DNA of 64,000 bases, from NCBI GenBank assembly GCA_023457935.1, contig JAEXBA010000050.1:1-64000 (forward strand), given 5' to 3'. Origin of the DNA: Bacteroidota bacterium (GTDB lineage Bacteria; Bacteroidota; Bacteroidia; Flavobacteriales; Weeksellaceae). The translations under genes were made by a program, and so were the position numbers. Each line of letters opens with the position of its first letter. Position 1 is the first letter of the stretch. The notes under the pieces were generated by a model. That model was not told where the DNA came from and did not search any database. It saw only the letters and a program-made list of their open reading frames with translations. Positions 16,673 to 25,348 of this stretch are shown piece after piece.

Positions 16673-17629
16673 TTACCCTTTGAACTGTCCCATTGCAATG
16701 AACTTGTCTTGTCTCTGCTGTTCCAGTTCCTGGCCTGAAAAGCTTGCAAAAGCCTTGATGTTCTGAACGATGGAATGCTTCAGATGGTCGAATGCAACCT
16801 GTGGCTCATAATGCGCACCGCCAAGAGGTTCCTCAATAATACCGTCGATAAATTTATGTTCCAACGCATCTTTAGGTGTAAGTTTCAGTGCGTTTGCGGC
16901 ATCTTCTTTATGGTTCCAGTTTCTCCAGAGAATTGATGAGCAGCTTTCCGGCGCAATTACAGTATACCATGTGTTTTCAAGCATGTATACTTTATTTCCT
17001 ACGCCGATTCCCAACGCTCCGCCACTGGCTCCTTCGCCGATAATGTAACACAGAATCGGGGTTTTCATCTGTGTCATTTCATAAATGTTTCTTGCGATGG
17101 CTTCACCCTGGCCTCTTTCTTCAGCTTCAAGACCTGGATAAGCTCCGGGCGTATCAATTAGCGTAACCACCGGAATTCTGAATTTCTCTGCAAGCTTCAT
17201 CAAACGCAGGGCTTTTCTGTATCCTTCAGGATTACTCATTCCGAAGCGTCTTTTCTGTCTTTCCTTGGTTGTGCGGCCTTTCTGAGTTCCAATCAGCATT
17301 ACTCTGTGACCGTCAATGGTAGCCAAGCCTCCGATCATTGCGGGATCGTCGGCAAAATTTCTGTCTCCGTGAAGTTCAAGAAAACTGTCTTTATCTACAA
17401 TTCCGTTAATAAAATCCAGTGTATAAGGACGGTCGGGATGACGCGAAAGCTGAACTCTTTGCCACGGAGTAAGGTTTCCGTAGATTTCCTTCTTTTTATC
17501 AATAATTTTATCCTCAATCTGCGAGCAGGCAAGCTTTACATCTACACCGCTTTCCTCACCAACCAGAGAACAGGTTTGGTATTGCTCCATGAGTTCCTGA
17601 ATCGGTTTCTCGAATTCTAAATATTCCAT
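16673..17629 (-). CDS. accA: Acetyl-CoA carboxylase carboxyltransferase subunit alpha
   Basis: AccA with AccD transfers the carboxyl group from biotin to acetyl-CoA, giving malonyl-CoA for fatty-acid synthesis. The 318 residues show the family run: N-terminal helical part, RHPDRPYTLDFI, ELHGDRNFADDPAMIGGLA, IGTQKGR, PVVTLIDTPGAYPGLEAEERGQ (split across about 170-190), and GEGASGGALGIGVG, the oxyanion-forming Gly pairs. Length is normal. ATG at 17629 follows its own -7 box; accB and accC are 8 kb away on the same strand and accD is not in the window. Confidence 0.96.
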   Translation of the reverse strand: MEYLEFEKPIQELMEQYQTCSLVGEESGVDVKLACSQIEDKIIDKKKEIYGNLTPWQRVQLSRHPDRPYTLDFINGIVDKDSFLELHGDRNFADDPAMIGGLATIDGHRVMLIGTQKGRTTKERQKRRFGMSNPEGYRKALRLMKLAEKFRIPVVTLIDTPGAYPGLEAEERGQGEAIARNIYEMTQMKTPILCYIIGEGASGGALGIGVGNKVYMLENTWYTVIAPESCSSILWRNWNHKEDAANALKLTPKDALEHKFIDGIIEEPLGGAHYEPQVAFDHLKHSIVQNIKAFASFSGQELEQQRQDKFIAMGQFKG

Positions 17630-17656
17630 TTTATTCTTTAAATGAATTTAATCTAA

Positions 17657-17664
17657 CAAATTTA
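17657..17664 (-). promoter_or_regulatory. -7 box of accA promoter
   Basis: TAAATTTG on the minus strand in the 50-base gap between gltX and accA; leader about 25 bases. Confidence 0.6.
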
Positions 17665-17679
17665 TGAAAATTAGCTGAA

Positions 17680-19191
17680 TCACGAGATGTTATTCACCGC
17701 ATTTTTAATACGGGTCATGCTTTCCTCTTTGCCAAGTATGGCAAGAATGTCCGGAACATCGGGACCTTTTAGTTCGCCAACAAGAGCAAGCCGCAGCGGC
17801 ATCATTACTTTACCCATTCCCAATCCTTTGGCTTCAGCAAAGTGATGCATTTTTTCCTTGACATTTTCGGGGTTGAATTCTGCTGTTTCCAGTTCTGCAG
17901 CAAGTTCAGTTAGGATTCCGGAAGTATTTTCGTTCCAGGCTTTTTTCGCTGCTTTTTCATCATAAGTCTGTGGCGCTTCGAAGAAAAATTTACCGCTCTC
18001 GTAAATGTCTTTTACAAAAGTTGCCCTTTCTTTCATCAGATGAACAATTTTCATCAGATTTTCATCAGAAACTGACGACTTTTTTACTTCATCGATTTCT
18101 TTCAGCATCGCCAGTACTTTCTCATCGCTTTGCAGCTGCAGGTACTGATGGTTGAACCACTCTGCCTTTTCTTTGCTGAATCTTGCTCCGGCTTTATGTA
18201 CTTTGTGGAGATCAAACTCCTGAATCATTTCGTCAACTGTTAGGATTTCCCGGTCATTTGCAGGGCTCCATCCCAAGAGCGCCACCATATTGATAAAGGC
18301 ATCCGGCAGATATCCTTCTTCGCGGTAACCTTTGGAAATGTTTCCGGTTGCCGGATCTTTAAAATTAAGCGGGAAAACCGGGAATCCGAATTTGTCGCCG
18401 TCTCTTTTACTGAGTTTTCCTTTGCCTTCAGGTTTAAGAATCAGCGAAAGGTGTGCAAACTGCGGTTTTTCCCAACCCATTGCTTCATACAGAAGATAAT
18501 GCAGACCCAAAGAAGGCAGCCATTCTTCACCGCGGATTACATGGGTGATTTTCATTTCATGGTCATCAATGATGTTGGCGAAATGATAAGTCGGCATTCC
18601 GTCGTTTTTAACCAATACCTTGTCATCCAACGTGTTGGTGTTCACAGAAAATTTTCCGCGTATAATGTCTTCAAGATTAAGTGTTCTGTCCACAGGCATT
18701 CTGAAGCGTACCACGTACGGAACACTATCGTCCAAAAGCTTCTGAACTTCTTCATCGGAAAGACTCAGTGAGTTTTTCAGACGGTTTCTCGTTAAATAGT
18801 TATAGGAAAAAACTTCACCGTTCTGCTCATATTCCGCACGGATTGCGTCAAGTTCTTCGGGAGTGTCAAAAGCCAGGTATGCGTAATTGGTTTTGAGGAT
18901 TTCAGCCAAATGACGGTCGTAAATTTCTCTTCTTTCCGACTGGCGGTAAGGGCCGTACTGTCCACCGTGTTTCGGACTTTCGTCAGGAATCATTCCGCAC
19001 CATTCCAAAGCTTCCATAATGTACTCTTCGGCGCCTTCAACATATCTTGCAGTGTCGGTATCTTCAATCCTCAGAACAAAGGCACCGCCCTGATTTTTGG
19101 CAAAAAGATAATCATATAAAGCTGTTCTTACGCCTCCCAAATGCAGCGGTCCGGTCGGACTTGGCGCAAAGCGCACTCTCACTCTTTCCAT
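17680..19191 (-). CDS. gltX: Glutamate-tRNA ligase
   Basis: GltX charges tRNA-Glu. The 503-residue class I synthetase has the HIGH-type motif in APSPTGPLHLGG (residues about 9-20), RIEDTD, the substrate-binding LPSLGLHYLLYEA segment with VIRGEEWL, and the KMSKS-type KLSKRDG (about 255-261), then the alpha-helical anticodon-binding domain. ATG at 19191. The promoter at 19209-19216 is back-to-back with that of the glycosyltransferase gene on the plus strand. Confidence 0.96.
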   Translation of the reverse strand: MERVRVRFAPSPTGPLHLGGVRTALYDYLFAKNQGGAFVLRIEDTDTARYVEGAEEYIMEALEWCGMIPDESPKHGGQYGPYRQSERREIYDRHLAEILKTNYAYLAFDTPEELDAIRAEYEQNGEVFSYNYLTRNRLKNSLSLSDEEVQKLLDDSVPYVVRFRMPVDRTLNLEDIIRGKFSVNTNTLDDKVLVKNDGMPTYHFANIIDDHEMKITHVIRGEEWLPSLGLHYLLYEAMGWEKPQFAHLSLILKPEGKGKLSKRDGDKFGFPVFPLNFKDPATGNISKGYREEGYLPDAFINMVALLGWSPANDREILTVDEMIQEFDLHKVHKAGARFSKEKAEWFNHQYLQLQSDEKVLAMLKEIDEVKKSSVSDENLMKIVHLMKERATFVKDIYESGKFFFEAPQTYDEKAAKKAWNENTSGILTELAAELETAEFNPENVKEKMHHFAEAKGLGMGKVMMPLRLALVGELKGPDVPDILAILGKEESMTRIKNAVNNIS

Positions 19192-19208
19192 AGAAAAATT
19201 TTAAGCGG

Positions 19209-19216
19209 CAAATTTA
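19209..19216 (-). promoter_or_regulatory. -7 box of gltX promoter
   Basis: TAAATTTG on the minus strand, 17 bases before the gltX ATG. Confidence 0.6.
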
Positions 19217-19247
19217 CGGAAAAATAGGAATTTCTGATTCATATTTC

Positions 19248-19255
19248 TATTTTTG
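19248..19255 (+). promoter_or_regulatory. -7 box of promoter for the GT90-like gene
   Basis: TATTTTTG, full consensus, 9 bases before the ATG at 19265. It is located where a TTG-initiated frame extension would otherwise start, which argues for the ATG. Confidence 0.65.
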
Positions 19256-19264
19256 TTGAGCATT

Positions 19265-20194
19265 ATGGCTCAGGTAATCAAACAGAATAAACTTGCGTAT
19301 TATTTCAGATCTGTTCTGATAAAATATTCAGGAACCAACGGCTTCAGGGAAAAAATAGCTGAGCTCCAAAAACGCCTGTCCGCTGAGCAGACCGCCGCCG
19401 CAGAAGAAAGAATTGCTTATTACAATAAGCTTGATGATCATCATTCATTCCGCTGTCCGACAAAAATTCAGGATCTTAAGTTTCCCAAAACTCCCAAAGC
19501 TTACTATTTTGATACATGGGAATATGCGAGGTATTTTGATGAGAAGCTTCCGCTGAGTTTCGTTTTTGGCGATGTAACGGATGTTCCGGAAGTTCCAAGT
19601 ATTGTGAAAAGCCGGCCCGTTACCGGCGATAATGAAAACAGTGTACTTCTGAATCTCGATAAAGCAAGACATTTTACGTGGATCAGAAACGATAAACCCT
19701 ACGCCGAAAAGAAAAATATGCTGATCGGCCGTGGCGCAGTTTACCAGAATCACCGGTACCGTTTTTACGAAAAGTATTTTGATCATCCGCTGTGCGATCT
19801 GGGACAGGTCAATAAAGTTGGCGGAAATCCGGAATGGATCAGGCCGAAGATTTCCATTGAAAACCATCTGGACTATAAATTCATCCTGAGTCTTGAAGGT
19901 AATGATGTGGCCACTAATCTCAAATGGATTATGTCATCCAGTTCTGTTGCCGTGATGCCGAAACCTAAGTTCGAGACATGGTTTATGGAAGGAAAGCTGA
20001 TTGGCGGCGTCCATTTTATTGAAATTGCTGAAGACTACTCTGATCTTGAGGAAAAACTCACTTTTTATATTGAGAATCCATCAGAAGCCCTTAAAATTGT
20101 TGAAAATGCAAACCGGTGGTGTCAGCAGTTTTTTAATAAAGACGTTGAAGATTACTGCAGCCTTCGTGTGCTGGAGAAATATTTAAAGAATTGA
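19265..20194 (+). CDS. Glycosyltransferase, GT90/CAP10-like (LPS modification)
   Basis: The product (about 309 residues) carries the features of the GT90 family: FGDVTDVPEVPSIVKSRPV-type segment, RGAVYQNHRYRF, the loop KISIENHLDYKFILSLEG, then GNDVATNLKWIMSSSSVAVMP with KFETWFMEGKL and a HFIEIAEDYSDL tail. Family members add xylose, glucose or other sugars to proteins or LPS; in bacteria they are usually annotated as LPS biosynthesis. Start chosen at ATG 19265 rather than TTG 19253, because the -7 box overlaps the latter. The 3' end overlaps the convergent gene at 20183 by 12 bases. Donor and acceptor cannot be read from the sequence. Confidence 0.8.
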   Translation: MAQVIKQNKLAYYFRSVLIKYSGTNGFREKIAELQKRLSAEQTAAAEERIAYYNKLDDHHSFRCPTKIQDLKFPKTPKAYYFDTWEYARYFDEKLPLSFVFGDVTDVPEVPSIVKSRPVTGDNENSVLLNLDKARHFTWIRNDKPYAEKKNMLIGRGAVYQNHRYRFYEKYFDHPLCDLGQVNKVGGNPEWIRPKISIENHLDYKFILSLEGNDVATNLKWIMSSSSVAVMPKPKFETWFMEGKLIGGVHFIEIAEDYSDLEEKLTFYIENPSEALKIVENANRWCQQFFNKDVEDYCSLRVLEKYLKN

Positions 20195-21196
20195 ATTCCA
20201 GAATTTTAGAATGCTTTCTTCCTCGGCTGCGAAAGTATAGCGCTGCAAAATAAAATCCGATGCCCGTTGTCCTTTTTCTTTCAGCTCCTTTTCATTTTGT
20301 GAAACTCTGAGTACTTCTTCCACAAACGCAGAAATGTCGCCGTCCGGAATTCTGCCTGTAAAATCCTCTTTAAAATACTCCTTGCCGCCCTGCCCGGCAT
20401 AACCGATGACGTAACAGCCCGCAGCCATTGCTTCAACAGGTGGCAGTCCGAAACCTTCCTTATGATTCAGCGAGAGAAATATAGAGGAATCCTTAAGAAT
20501 GCTGCTAACTTCAGTCTCAGATTTATCTTCAATGGGCGCGAAATGCCAGTTTTTCATTTCCGGTTTCCGGGACAGAACTGTAATAATCTGCTTCGCATCA
20601 TCACTCAGTTTTCTTGGCATATAGGCAATCTGAGGTTTTTTTTCTGAAGAATAATGAAAAAGCCGGTCATCAATCCCAAGCGTAATTCTGCTGACATTTA
20701 CGGAAGGGTAAGCCAGTTTCATATAATGCAGAGAATCATCAGAAACCACAATAACGCCTTTATTCTTAGGTGAAACATAAGGGTCTGCTTTTGCATCGTT
20801 ACCGAAATTTTCAAAAGTGTAGTAACAGTTCTGGTTAAAAATTACAAAATCATTGGGCAGAACACCGCTGATTTTGTCGCCATAGATTTCTGGAAATACG
20901 ACAATGGCATTCTCCTCAATTTTAATGCTTTGGGACTGCAGGTATTTCAGAACAAGCCTATTAAAAAAACTGTCTTTTCCTTTAAGTTTCAGTTTTATTT
21001 TCTTGAATATATAGGGGTTTTTCTGAATTCTCGTTTCGTTTGAAAACCAGGATTCGCGCTGGCCGTTTTTGTGAACGATAGACGCGTTAAAGCCGTTTCT
21101 GTTCAGGATGTCCACCATTCTGTACATCTGCTTAACACCGCCGGCAGGCTTTGAGTTTTTTGGGCAGATGAAATATATTTTTCTGTTTTTATCCAT
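20183..21196 (-). CDS. Glycosyltransferase family 4-like (GT-B)
   Basis: The 337-residue GT-B protein has an N-terminal Rossmann part (KIYFICPKNSKPAGGVKQMYRMVDIL, with the glycine-rich acceptor loop) and a C-terminal donor-binding part with SLNHKEGFGLPPVEAMAAGCYVIGY, the EX7E-type nucleotide-sugar motif, and GKEYF. This is the normal arrangement of family 4 (group 1) transferases that extend LPS, O-antigen or capsule. Last gene of an operon on the minus strand: its ATG lies within the last 8 bases of the previous gene (ATGGATAA), so translation is coupled. Substrate unknown. Confidence 0.85.
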   Translation of the reverse strand: MDKNRKIYFICPKNSKPAGGVKQMYRMVDILNRNGFNASIVHKNGQRESWFSNETRIQKNPYIFKKIKLKLKGKDSFFNRLVLKYLQSQSIKIEENAIVVFPEIYGDKISGVLPNDFVIFNQNCYYTFENFGNDAKADPYVSPKNKGVIVVSDDSLHYMKLAYPSVNVSRITLGIDDRLFHYSSEKKPQIAYMPRKLSDDAKQIITVLSRKPEMKNWHFAPIEDKSETEVSSILKDSSIFLSLNHKEGFGLPPVEAMAAGCYVIGYAGQGGKEYFKEDFTGRIPDGDISAFVEEVLRVSQNEKELKEKGQRASDFILQRYTFAAEEESILKFWNSIL

Positions 21197-22196
21197 TTTC
21201 TATCACGGTAATTATTTTCTTCGCCCAGCTGTAACTGTTGTATTCAGCGGAAATTTCTTCAGGAATATCAGTGTAATCTGTTGCAATAAAGCCGGGGTCG
21301 AGGTTGATGTTCTCAGTATCTTCAATCACAAAAATATTATCGGGATGATAAAACGGATAGTTTTTTACATTGGCGTTCGTTGTAATCAACTTCTTTTTCA
21401 GTCCCATTGCCTCGAAAGGCCTGAAAGAAAGTCCGCTCTGATGATGATGTGCAAGATCCAGCATTACTTTCGTATTCACATTGAATATATATGATTTCGA
21501 AAAAGGAATAATCTCTCTTGTCAAAAGAATTTCGTTTGTGAGATCGGGCGGAACTGTTTTCTGGTGGTAGGCATACAAACGCGCACCAACTTTCAGCCCA
21601 AGTGTTTTGAGGTAGCGGAAAACCCTGACCAGATCTTCAAATCGGGAATCATAAGCGCCGAGAAAGAACACGTCGTATTCGGGATTTTGCGTCTCATGAT
21701 TTTCAACAAAGAAAAAATTGCTGATTTTATGAAGTCCGTACTGGTCCACATCATTTTGATCGAAACTGAAGGAAAAATCAAAGTAAGGCATAGTTTCCTT
21801 CTGTCCTGTAATTTTTGCAAAACTGTCCCAAAAGATTACTGCAGTTTTTTCGGAAACTTCGTTGATGAGCTTGAGATGGGAAATATCCAGCATATCGCTG
21901 CGGTTCACGATACAGACGTCAACCTTTCCCGCTGCGGAAATCTTGCGGATAAGATCCAGCTTGCTGTTGATGGTTTTCAGATTTTTATCGGTAAGGTTCT
22001 TCAGAAAAAAATTATGAATGCGTTCACCCAGGTTTTTATATTTATAAGGGCCGTTGGAGAGAATCATTTGGGTATCGTATCCTTCCAGTGAACTGAATGC
22101 ATCGTAAATCACATCGTTGAATCCGAAATAATCCGGGGCGATAAAAAGTATTTTTTTCTTCTGCACGTTGAATGATGAAGGATTACTTTTTCCCAA
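21189..22196 (-). CDS. Glycosyltransferase-like protein, LPS core type, copy 1
   Basis: About 335 residues. N-terminal KKKILFIAPDYFGFNDVIYDAF, then NKLDLI..KVDVCIVNRSDML, PYFDFSFSFDQNDVDQYGL, DVFFLGAYDSRFEDLVRV and a C-terminal SGLSFRPFEAMGLKKKLITTN with FYHPDNIFVI. The same landmarks recur in the gene at 22284-23240 (LVYLASFDSRMNKAI, DGLSFRVFEAMALRRKLITNN, FYHPQNILLV), so the two are paralogs. The FEAM-type segment resembles the donor-binding loop of GT-B enzymes; such proteins are often annotated as LPS core biosynthesis or CgeB-like. No ATG precedes the first strand: start is TTG at 22196 or GTG at 22166. Confidence 0.7.
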   Translation of the reverse strand: MGKSNPSSFNVQKKKILFIAPDYFGFNDVIYDAFSSLEGYDTQMILSNGPYKYKNLGERIHNFFLKNLTDKNLKTINSKLDLIRKISAAGKVDVCIVNRSDMLDISHLKLINEVSEKTAVIFWDSFAKITGQKETMPYFDFSFSFDQNDVDQYGLHKISNFFFVENHETQNPEYDVFFLGAYDSRFEDLVRVFRYLKTLGLKVGARLYAYHQKTVPPDLTNEILLTREIIPFSKSYIFNVNTKVMLDLAHHHQSGLSFRPFEAMGLKKKLITTNANVKNYPFYHPDNIFVIEDTENINLDPGFIATDYTDIPEEISAEYNSYSWAKKIITVIENG

Positions 22197-22231
22197 TTTT
22201 AGAGTAAAAATAGAAAAAAGTTATCAGCTCT

Positions 22232-22239
22232 CAAATATA
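22232..22239 (-). promoter_or_regulatory. -7 box inside the glycan operon
   Basis: TATATTTG on the minus strand in the 87-base gap before the 21189-22196 gene. It may let the last two genes be expressed apart from rocD. Confidence 0.45.
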
Positions 22240-22283
22240 ATGCCGTGCGGCCGTAGGTTCACCAAGTTTTTGCCCTTTTTTAC

Positions 22284-23240
22284 TCAGGCTAACCCAAAAA
22301 CTGTTTTCACCCAGTTTCTCAAAGTATATTTTTCATAAGTTTCCGGCGTAAGTTCATGATAACCGGAATCAAAAAATGCGGAGTCAAGGTTCTTAAAGTC
22401 GTTGTCAACCAATAGAATATTCTGTGGATGATAGAAGTCGTATTCCGCGATGGTCTTGTTGTTGGTGATCAGTTTGCGGCGCAGTGCCATCGCTTCAAAA
22501 ACGCGGAAACTCAGTCCGTCCTGATTTTCCCTTACCAAATCAAGTACCGCTTTCGACTTTGAATAGAGTTCGGGAATTTCTTTATGCTGGATTCTTTTCC
22601 GGCGAAAGGTCATGAAATCTCTGTATGGGTTGTTCAGTTTCTTTTTCCAGGACTTTTTGCCGGTGACAAAAAACTGAGGTTTCCTGCCAAAGCTTTTCAC
22701 TTTTTCCGCTATCGCTATTGCTTTGTTCATTCTGCTGTCAAAAGAAGCTAAATAAACAAGATCGTATTTTGCCTTTATATCTGTTTGATAATCATAAAGA
22801 TAATTGTAGTTGGTGATGCGCTTGAAACCATGTTCTTCGGCATCTTTTTTATCAAAAGAGAATATTTCGTCGAAAAAATCAAGCAGATGTTCAGCCGGAC
22901 ATCTTGCAAGACTGTCGTAGAGGTAAGCGATATATTTCTTAGTGTACTTCTTGATTACAGAGTGATGTTTTGCATCAATCAGTTCAGGATTAATGACAAG
23001 GATCTGATCCTGAAGTCCGTTTTTTTTAAGGGTTTCAAGAATCAGTTCATTCCGCTTCCCGGTTTTGAGGTTTTTACCCAGAAAAAATTTTGAAAAAGCA
23101 TTTTTTGCTCGCACCGCAAGGTTTTTATGCTGATAAGCTCCCAAATTGATATGATGCGCTTCAATGCCCTGCTTTCTAAGCTCTTCAACAATATGGACAT
23201 CATAATTCCAGAAATCAAAACTGATGACGGTGATTTTCAT
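22284..23240 (-). CDS. Glycosyltransferase-like protein, LPS core type, copy 2
   Basis: The 318-residue paralog of the 21189-22196 gene. N-terminal MKITVISFDFWNYDVHIVEEL, then AYLYDSLARCP, FFDEIFSFDKKDAEEHGF, DLVYLASFDSR, and the C-terminal DGLSFRVFEAMALRRKLITNN and FYHPQNILLV. The pattern of an N-terminal Rossmann-like strand and a C-terminal donor-binding FEAM loop suggests GT-B. The gene begins 9 bases after the GT2 gene stop (23250), so it is in the same operon. Donor and acceptor unknown. Confidence 0.7.
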   Translation of the reverse strand: MKITVISFDFWNYDVHIVEELRKQGIEAHHINLGAYQHKNLAVRAKNAFSKFFLGKNLKTGKRNELILETLKKNGLQDQILVINPELIDAKHHSVIKKYTKKYIAYLYDSLARCPAEHLLDFFDEIFSFDKKDAEEHGFKRITNYNYLYDYQTDIKAKYDLVYLASFDSRMNKAIAIAEKVKSFGRKPQFFVTGKKSWKKKLNNPYRDFMTFRRKRIQHKEIPELYSKSKAVLDLVRENQDGLSFRVFEAMALRRKLITNNKTIAEYDFYHPQNILLVDNDFKNLDSAFFDSGYHELTPETYEKYTLRNWVKTVFGLA

Positions 23241-23249
23241 TCAGCCAAA

Positions 23250-24020
23250 TTAAGATTTTTTTTGATGCTTTTTCAAAGACTCATACGTTTGGTAAACATA
23301 CAGACTTTGAAGGTAAGAAAGGTCAAAACCTGCCTTACCGTCCAGAAAACCAAGATTTATAACATAGCTTTTGAAAAACTTGAAGAATGTTTTCGAATTC
23401 TGAGATAAAACACTGTAATTCTTTCCTTTATGAGCAAGTTCTTCACCTTTGAGATTGCCGTAATGAATCATTTTTTCCTTATAAGAGCCGTAATCAGAAA
23501 CGGAAAAATGCTGCAGTTTATTTCGCAGTGTACAGATCTGTCCGCTGACTTTCAAAGTTTCATGCACTTTTTTGTCCTGAACATAATGTGCTTTTGATTT
23601 GCGGAAAAGTCTGAAATTCCTGTCATTCTGCGTACCGGAATAATTGAGTTTCTTGCCGGCAAAATAGAACTGACGCGGGAAATAATAAGCATCACATTTG
23701 TCTGCTTTATTCAGTTCTGAGATGATTTCCTCTCTCAGTTTCGGTGTAATACGTTCGTCGCCGTCCAGAAAAAGAACCCAGTCATTTTTTGCGTACTGCA
23801 GAGCAAGGTTTCTTTGTTGCGTGAAATCTTCGAATGTATTCTGAATAACGGTAGTTTTGGGAAATTCTGATGCAATTTTTGTCGTTTGATCGGTACTGAA
23901 TGAGTCGATTACTATAATTTCATCACAAAAATCAAAACATTCGAGAACTTCCCGAATGTTTTTTTCTTCGTTATAGGTAATAATCAGTCCACTGACTTTT
24001 TCCTGAAGCTCCGGAGTCAT
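23250..24020 (-). CDS. Glycosyltransferase family 2, WaaE/KdtX-like
   Basis: GT-A fold enzyme of about 256 residues: VSGLIITYNEEKNIREVLE, EIIVIDSFSTDQT (nucleotide loop), QRNLALQYAKNDWVLFLDGDER (the DxD-like metal site is DGDE), and ETLKVSG with a C-terminal helical part. It is close to LPS core beta-1,4-glucosyltransferase WaaE. The start is placed at ATG 24020, which overlaps the rocD stop as TAATG, rather than at an upstream ATG at 24065 inside rocD; the shorter form begins MTPELQEKVSG and fits translational coupling. Confidence 0.85.
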   Translation of the reverse strand: MTPELQEKVSGLIITYNEEKNIREVLECFDFCDEIIVIDSFSTDQTTKIASEFPKTTVIQNTFEDFTQQRNLALQYAKNDWVLFLDGDERITPKLREEIISELNKADKCDAYYFPRQFYFAGKKLNYSGTQNDRNFRLFRKSKAHYVQDKKVHETLKVSGQICTLRNKLQHFSVSDYGSYKEKMIHYGNLKGEELAHKGKNYSVLSQNSKTFFKFFKSYVINLGFLDGKAGFDLSYLQSLYVYQTYESLKKHQKKS

Positions 24021-25270
24021 TATTTCTTGAATTCCAAAATCGTTTTTTCCAGAATTGAAAGACATTCCGCCAGCTGTTCTTCAGTAATCACCAAAGGCGG
24101 CGCGAGACGGATGATGTTGCCGTGTGTCGGTTTTGCCAAAAGTCCGTTTTTCATGAGTTCCACACAAAGATTCCATGCAGTAGGAGAGTGTTGGGAATCA
24201 TTAATAAGTATCGCATTCAGCAAACCTTTTCCTCTTACAGAAGAAATTAGATCTGTTTTCCCGATGATTTTCCGGATTCCTTCTCTGAATATTTCTCCAA
24301 GTTTTTCTGCTCTTTCCGAAAGCTGTTCTTCTTCCACGACATCCAGTGCAGCCATTGCCACAGCGCAAGCCAGCGGATTACCACCGAATGTGGAACCATG
24401 CTGTCCGGGATGAATAACATTCATGATTTCATTGTCTGCCAAAACTGCTGAAACAGGATACATTCCGCCGGAAAGTGCTTTTCCTAAAATGAGAATATCC
24501 GGCTGAACATTCTCATGATGACAGGCGATGAGTTTTCCGGTTCTTGCAATTCCCGTCTGTACTTCATCTGCTATAAAAAGAATGTTGTGCTTTTTACAGA
24601 TTTCTGAAGCATTTTTGAGGAAACCTTCATCCGGAACATAAACTCCGGCTTCACCCTGTATCGGTTCCACAAGAAAAGCTGCAATGTGAGCGGCATCGGT
24701 TTTCAGTGTTTCTTCCAGCGCTGCAAGGTCGTTATAAGGAATTTTAATAAATCCTGGAGTGAATGGTCCGTAATTATTATGAGCGTCGGGATCATTCGAG
24801 AAAGAAACGATGGTCGTAGTTCTTCCATGGAAATTGTTTTCACAGACAATGATTTTTGCATCATTACCGTGAACTCCTTTTACTTCGTAAGCCCATTTTC
24901 TGGCCAGTTTAATAGCCGTTTCCACAGCTTCCGCACCGGAATTCATCGGAAGAACCTTGTCGAATCCAAAGAGCTTTGTTATTTTCTTTTCATATACACC
25001 CAGATTGGCGTTGTAAAAAGCTCTTGAAGTCAAGGCCAGTTTCTGTGCCTGTTTCGTAAGCGCGTCCACTATTTTTGGATGCGAATGTCCCTGGTTTACA
25101 GCAGAATAAGCGGAAAGGAAATCAAAATATTTCTTGCCTTCCACATCCCACACGTAAACTCCTTCACCTTTTTCAAGAACCACAGGAAGCGGATGATAAT
25201 TATGTGCGCCGTGCTGGTCTTCAAGACCGATATAGTATTGTGCGTTTTTGGTTTTTTCTGCTGTAGACAT
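24020..25270 (-). CDS. rocD: Ornithine-oxo-acid aminotransferase
   Basis: PLP-dependent class III aminotransferase that moves the delta-amino group of ornithine to 2-oxoglutarate, giving glutamate semialdehyde. The 416 residues show YHPLPVVLEKGEGVYVWDVEGKKY, SAYSAVNQGH, NSGAEAVETAIKLARKW (phosphate cup), NNFHGRT, VEPIQGEAGV, FIADEVQTGIARTG and LILGKALSGGMYP, where the Lys binds PLP, then HGSTFGGNPLAC. It heads an operon with four glycosyltransferase genes, which is unusual company for an amino-acid enzyme. Own -7 box at 25286-25293. Confidence 0.93.
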   Translation of the reverse strand: MSTAEKTKNAQYYIGLEDQHGAHNYHPLPVVLEKGEGVYVWDVEGKKYFDFLSAYSAVNQGHSHPKIVDALTKQAQKLALTSRAFYNANLGVYEKKITKLFGFDKVLPMNSGAEAVETAIKLARKWAYEVKGVHGNDAKIIVCENNFHGRTTTIVSFSNDPDAHNNYGPFTPGFIKIPYNDLAALEETLKTDAAHIAAFLVEPIQGEAGVYVPDEGFLKNASEICKKHNILFIADEVQTGIARTGKLIACHHENVQPDILILGKALSGGMYPVSAVLADNEIMNVIHPGQHGSTFGGNPLACAVAMAALDVVEEEQLSERAEKLGEIFREGIRKIIGKTDLISSVRGKGLLNAILINDSQHSPTAWNLCVELMKNGLLAKPTHGNIIRLAPPLVITEEQLAECLSILEKTILEFKK

Positions 25271-25285
25271 TTCTATGATTTTTTA

Positions 25286-25293
25286 CAAAGTTA
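25286..25293 (-). promoter_or_regulatory. -7 box of rocD operon promoter
   Basis: TAACTTTG on the minus strand, 15 bases before the rocD ATG. Confidence 0.6.
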
Positions 25294-25307
25294 ATCAATC
25301 TGAGGCA

Positions 25308-25339
25308 TAAAAAAAACCGTCTGTTGTGGCAGACGGTTT
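25308..25339 (-). terminator. accC terminator
   Basis: AAACCGTCTG (25314-25323) and CAGACGGTTT (25330-25339) pair perfectly over 10 bases; on the minus strand they run into eight T. Lies 10 bases past the accC stop. Confidence 0.9.
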
Positions 25340-25348
25340 GGGTATTTA

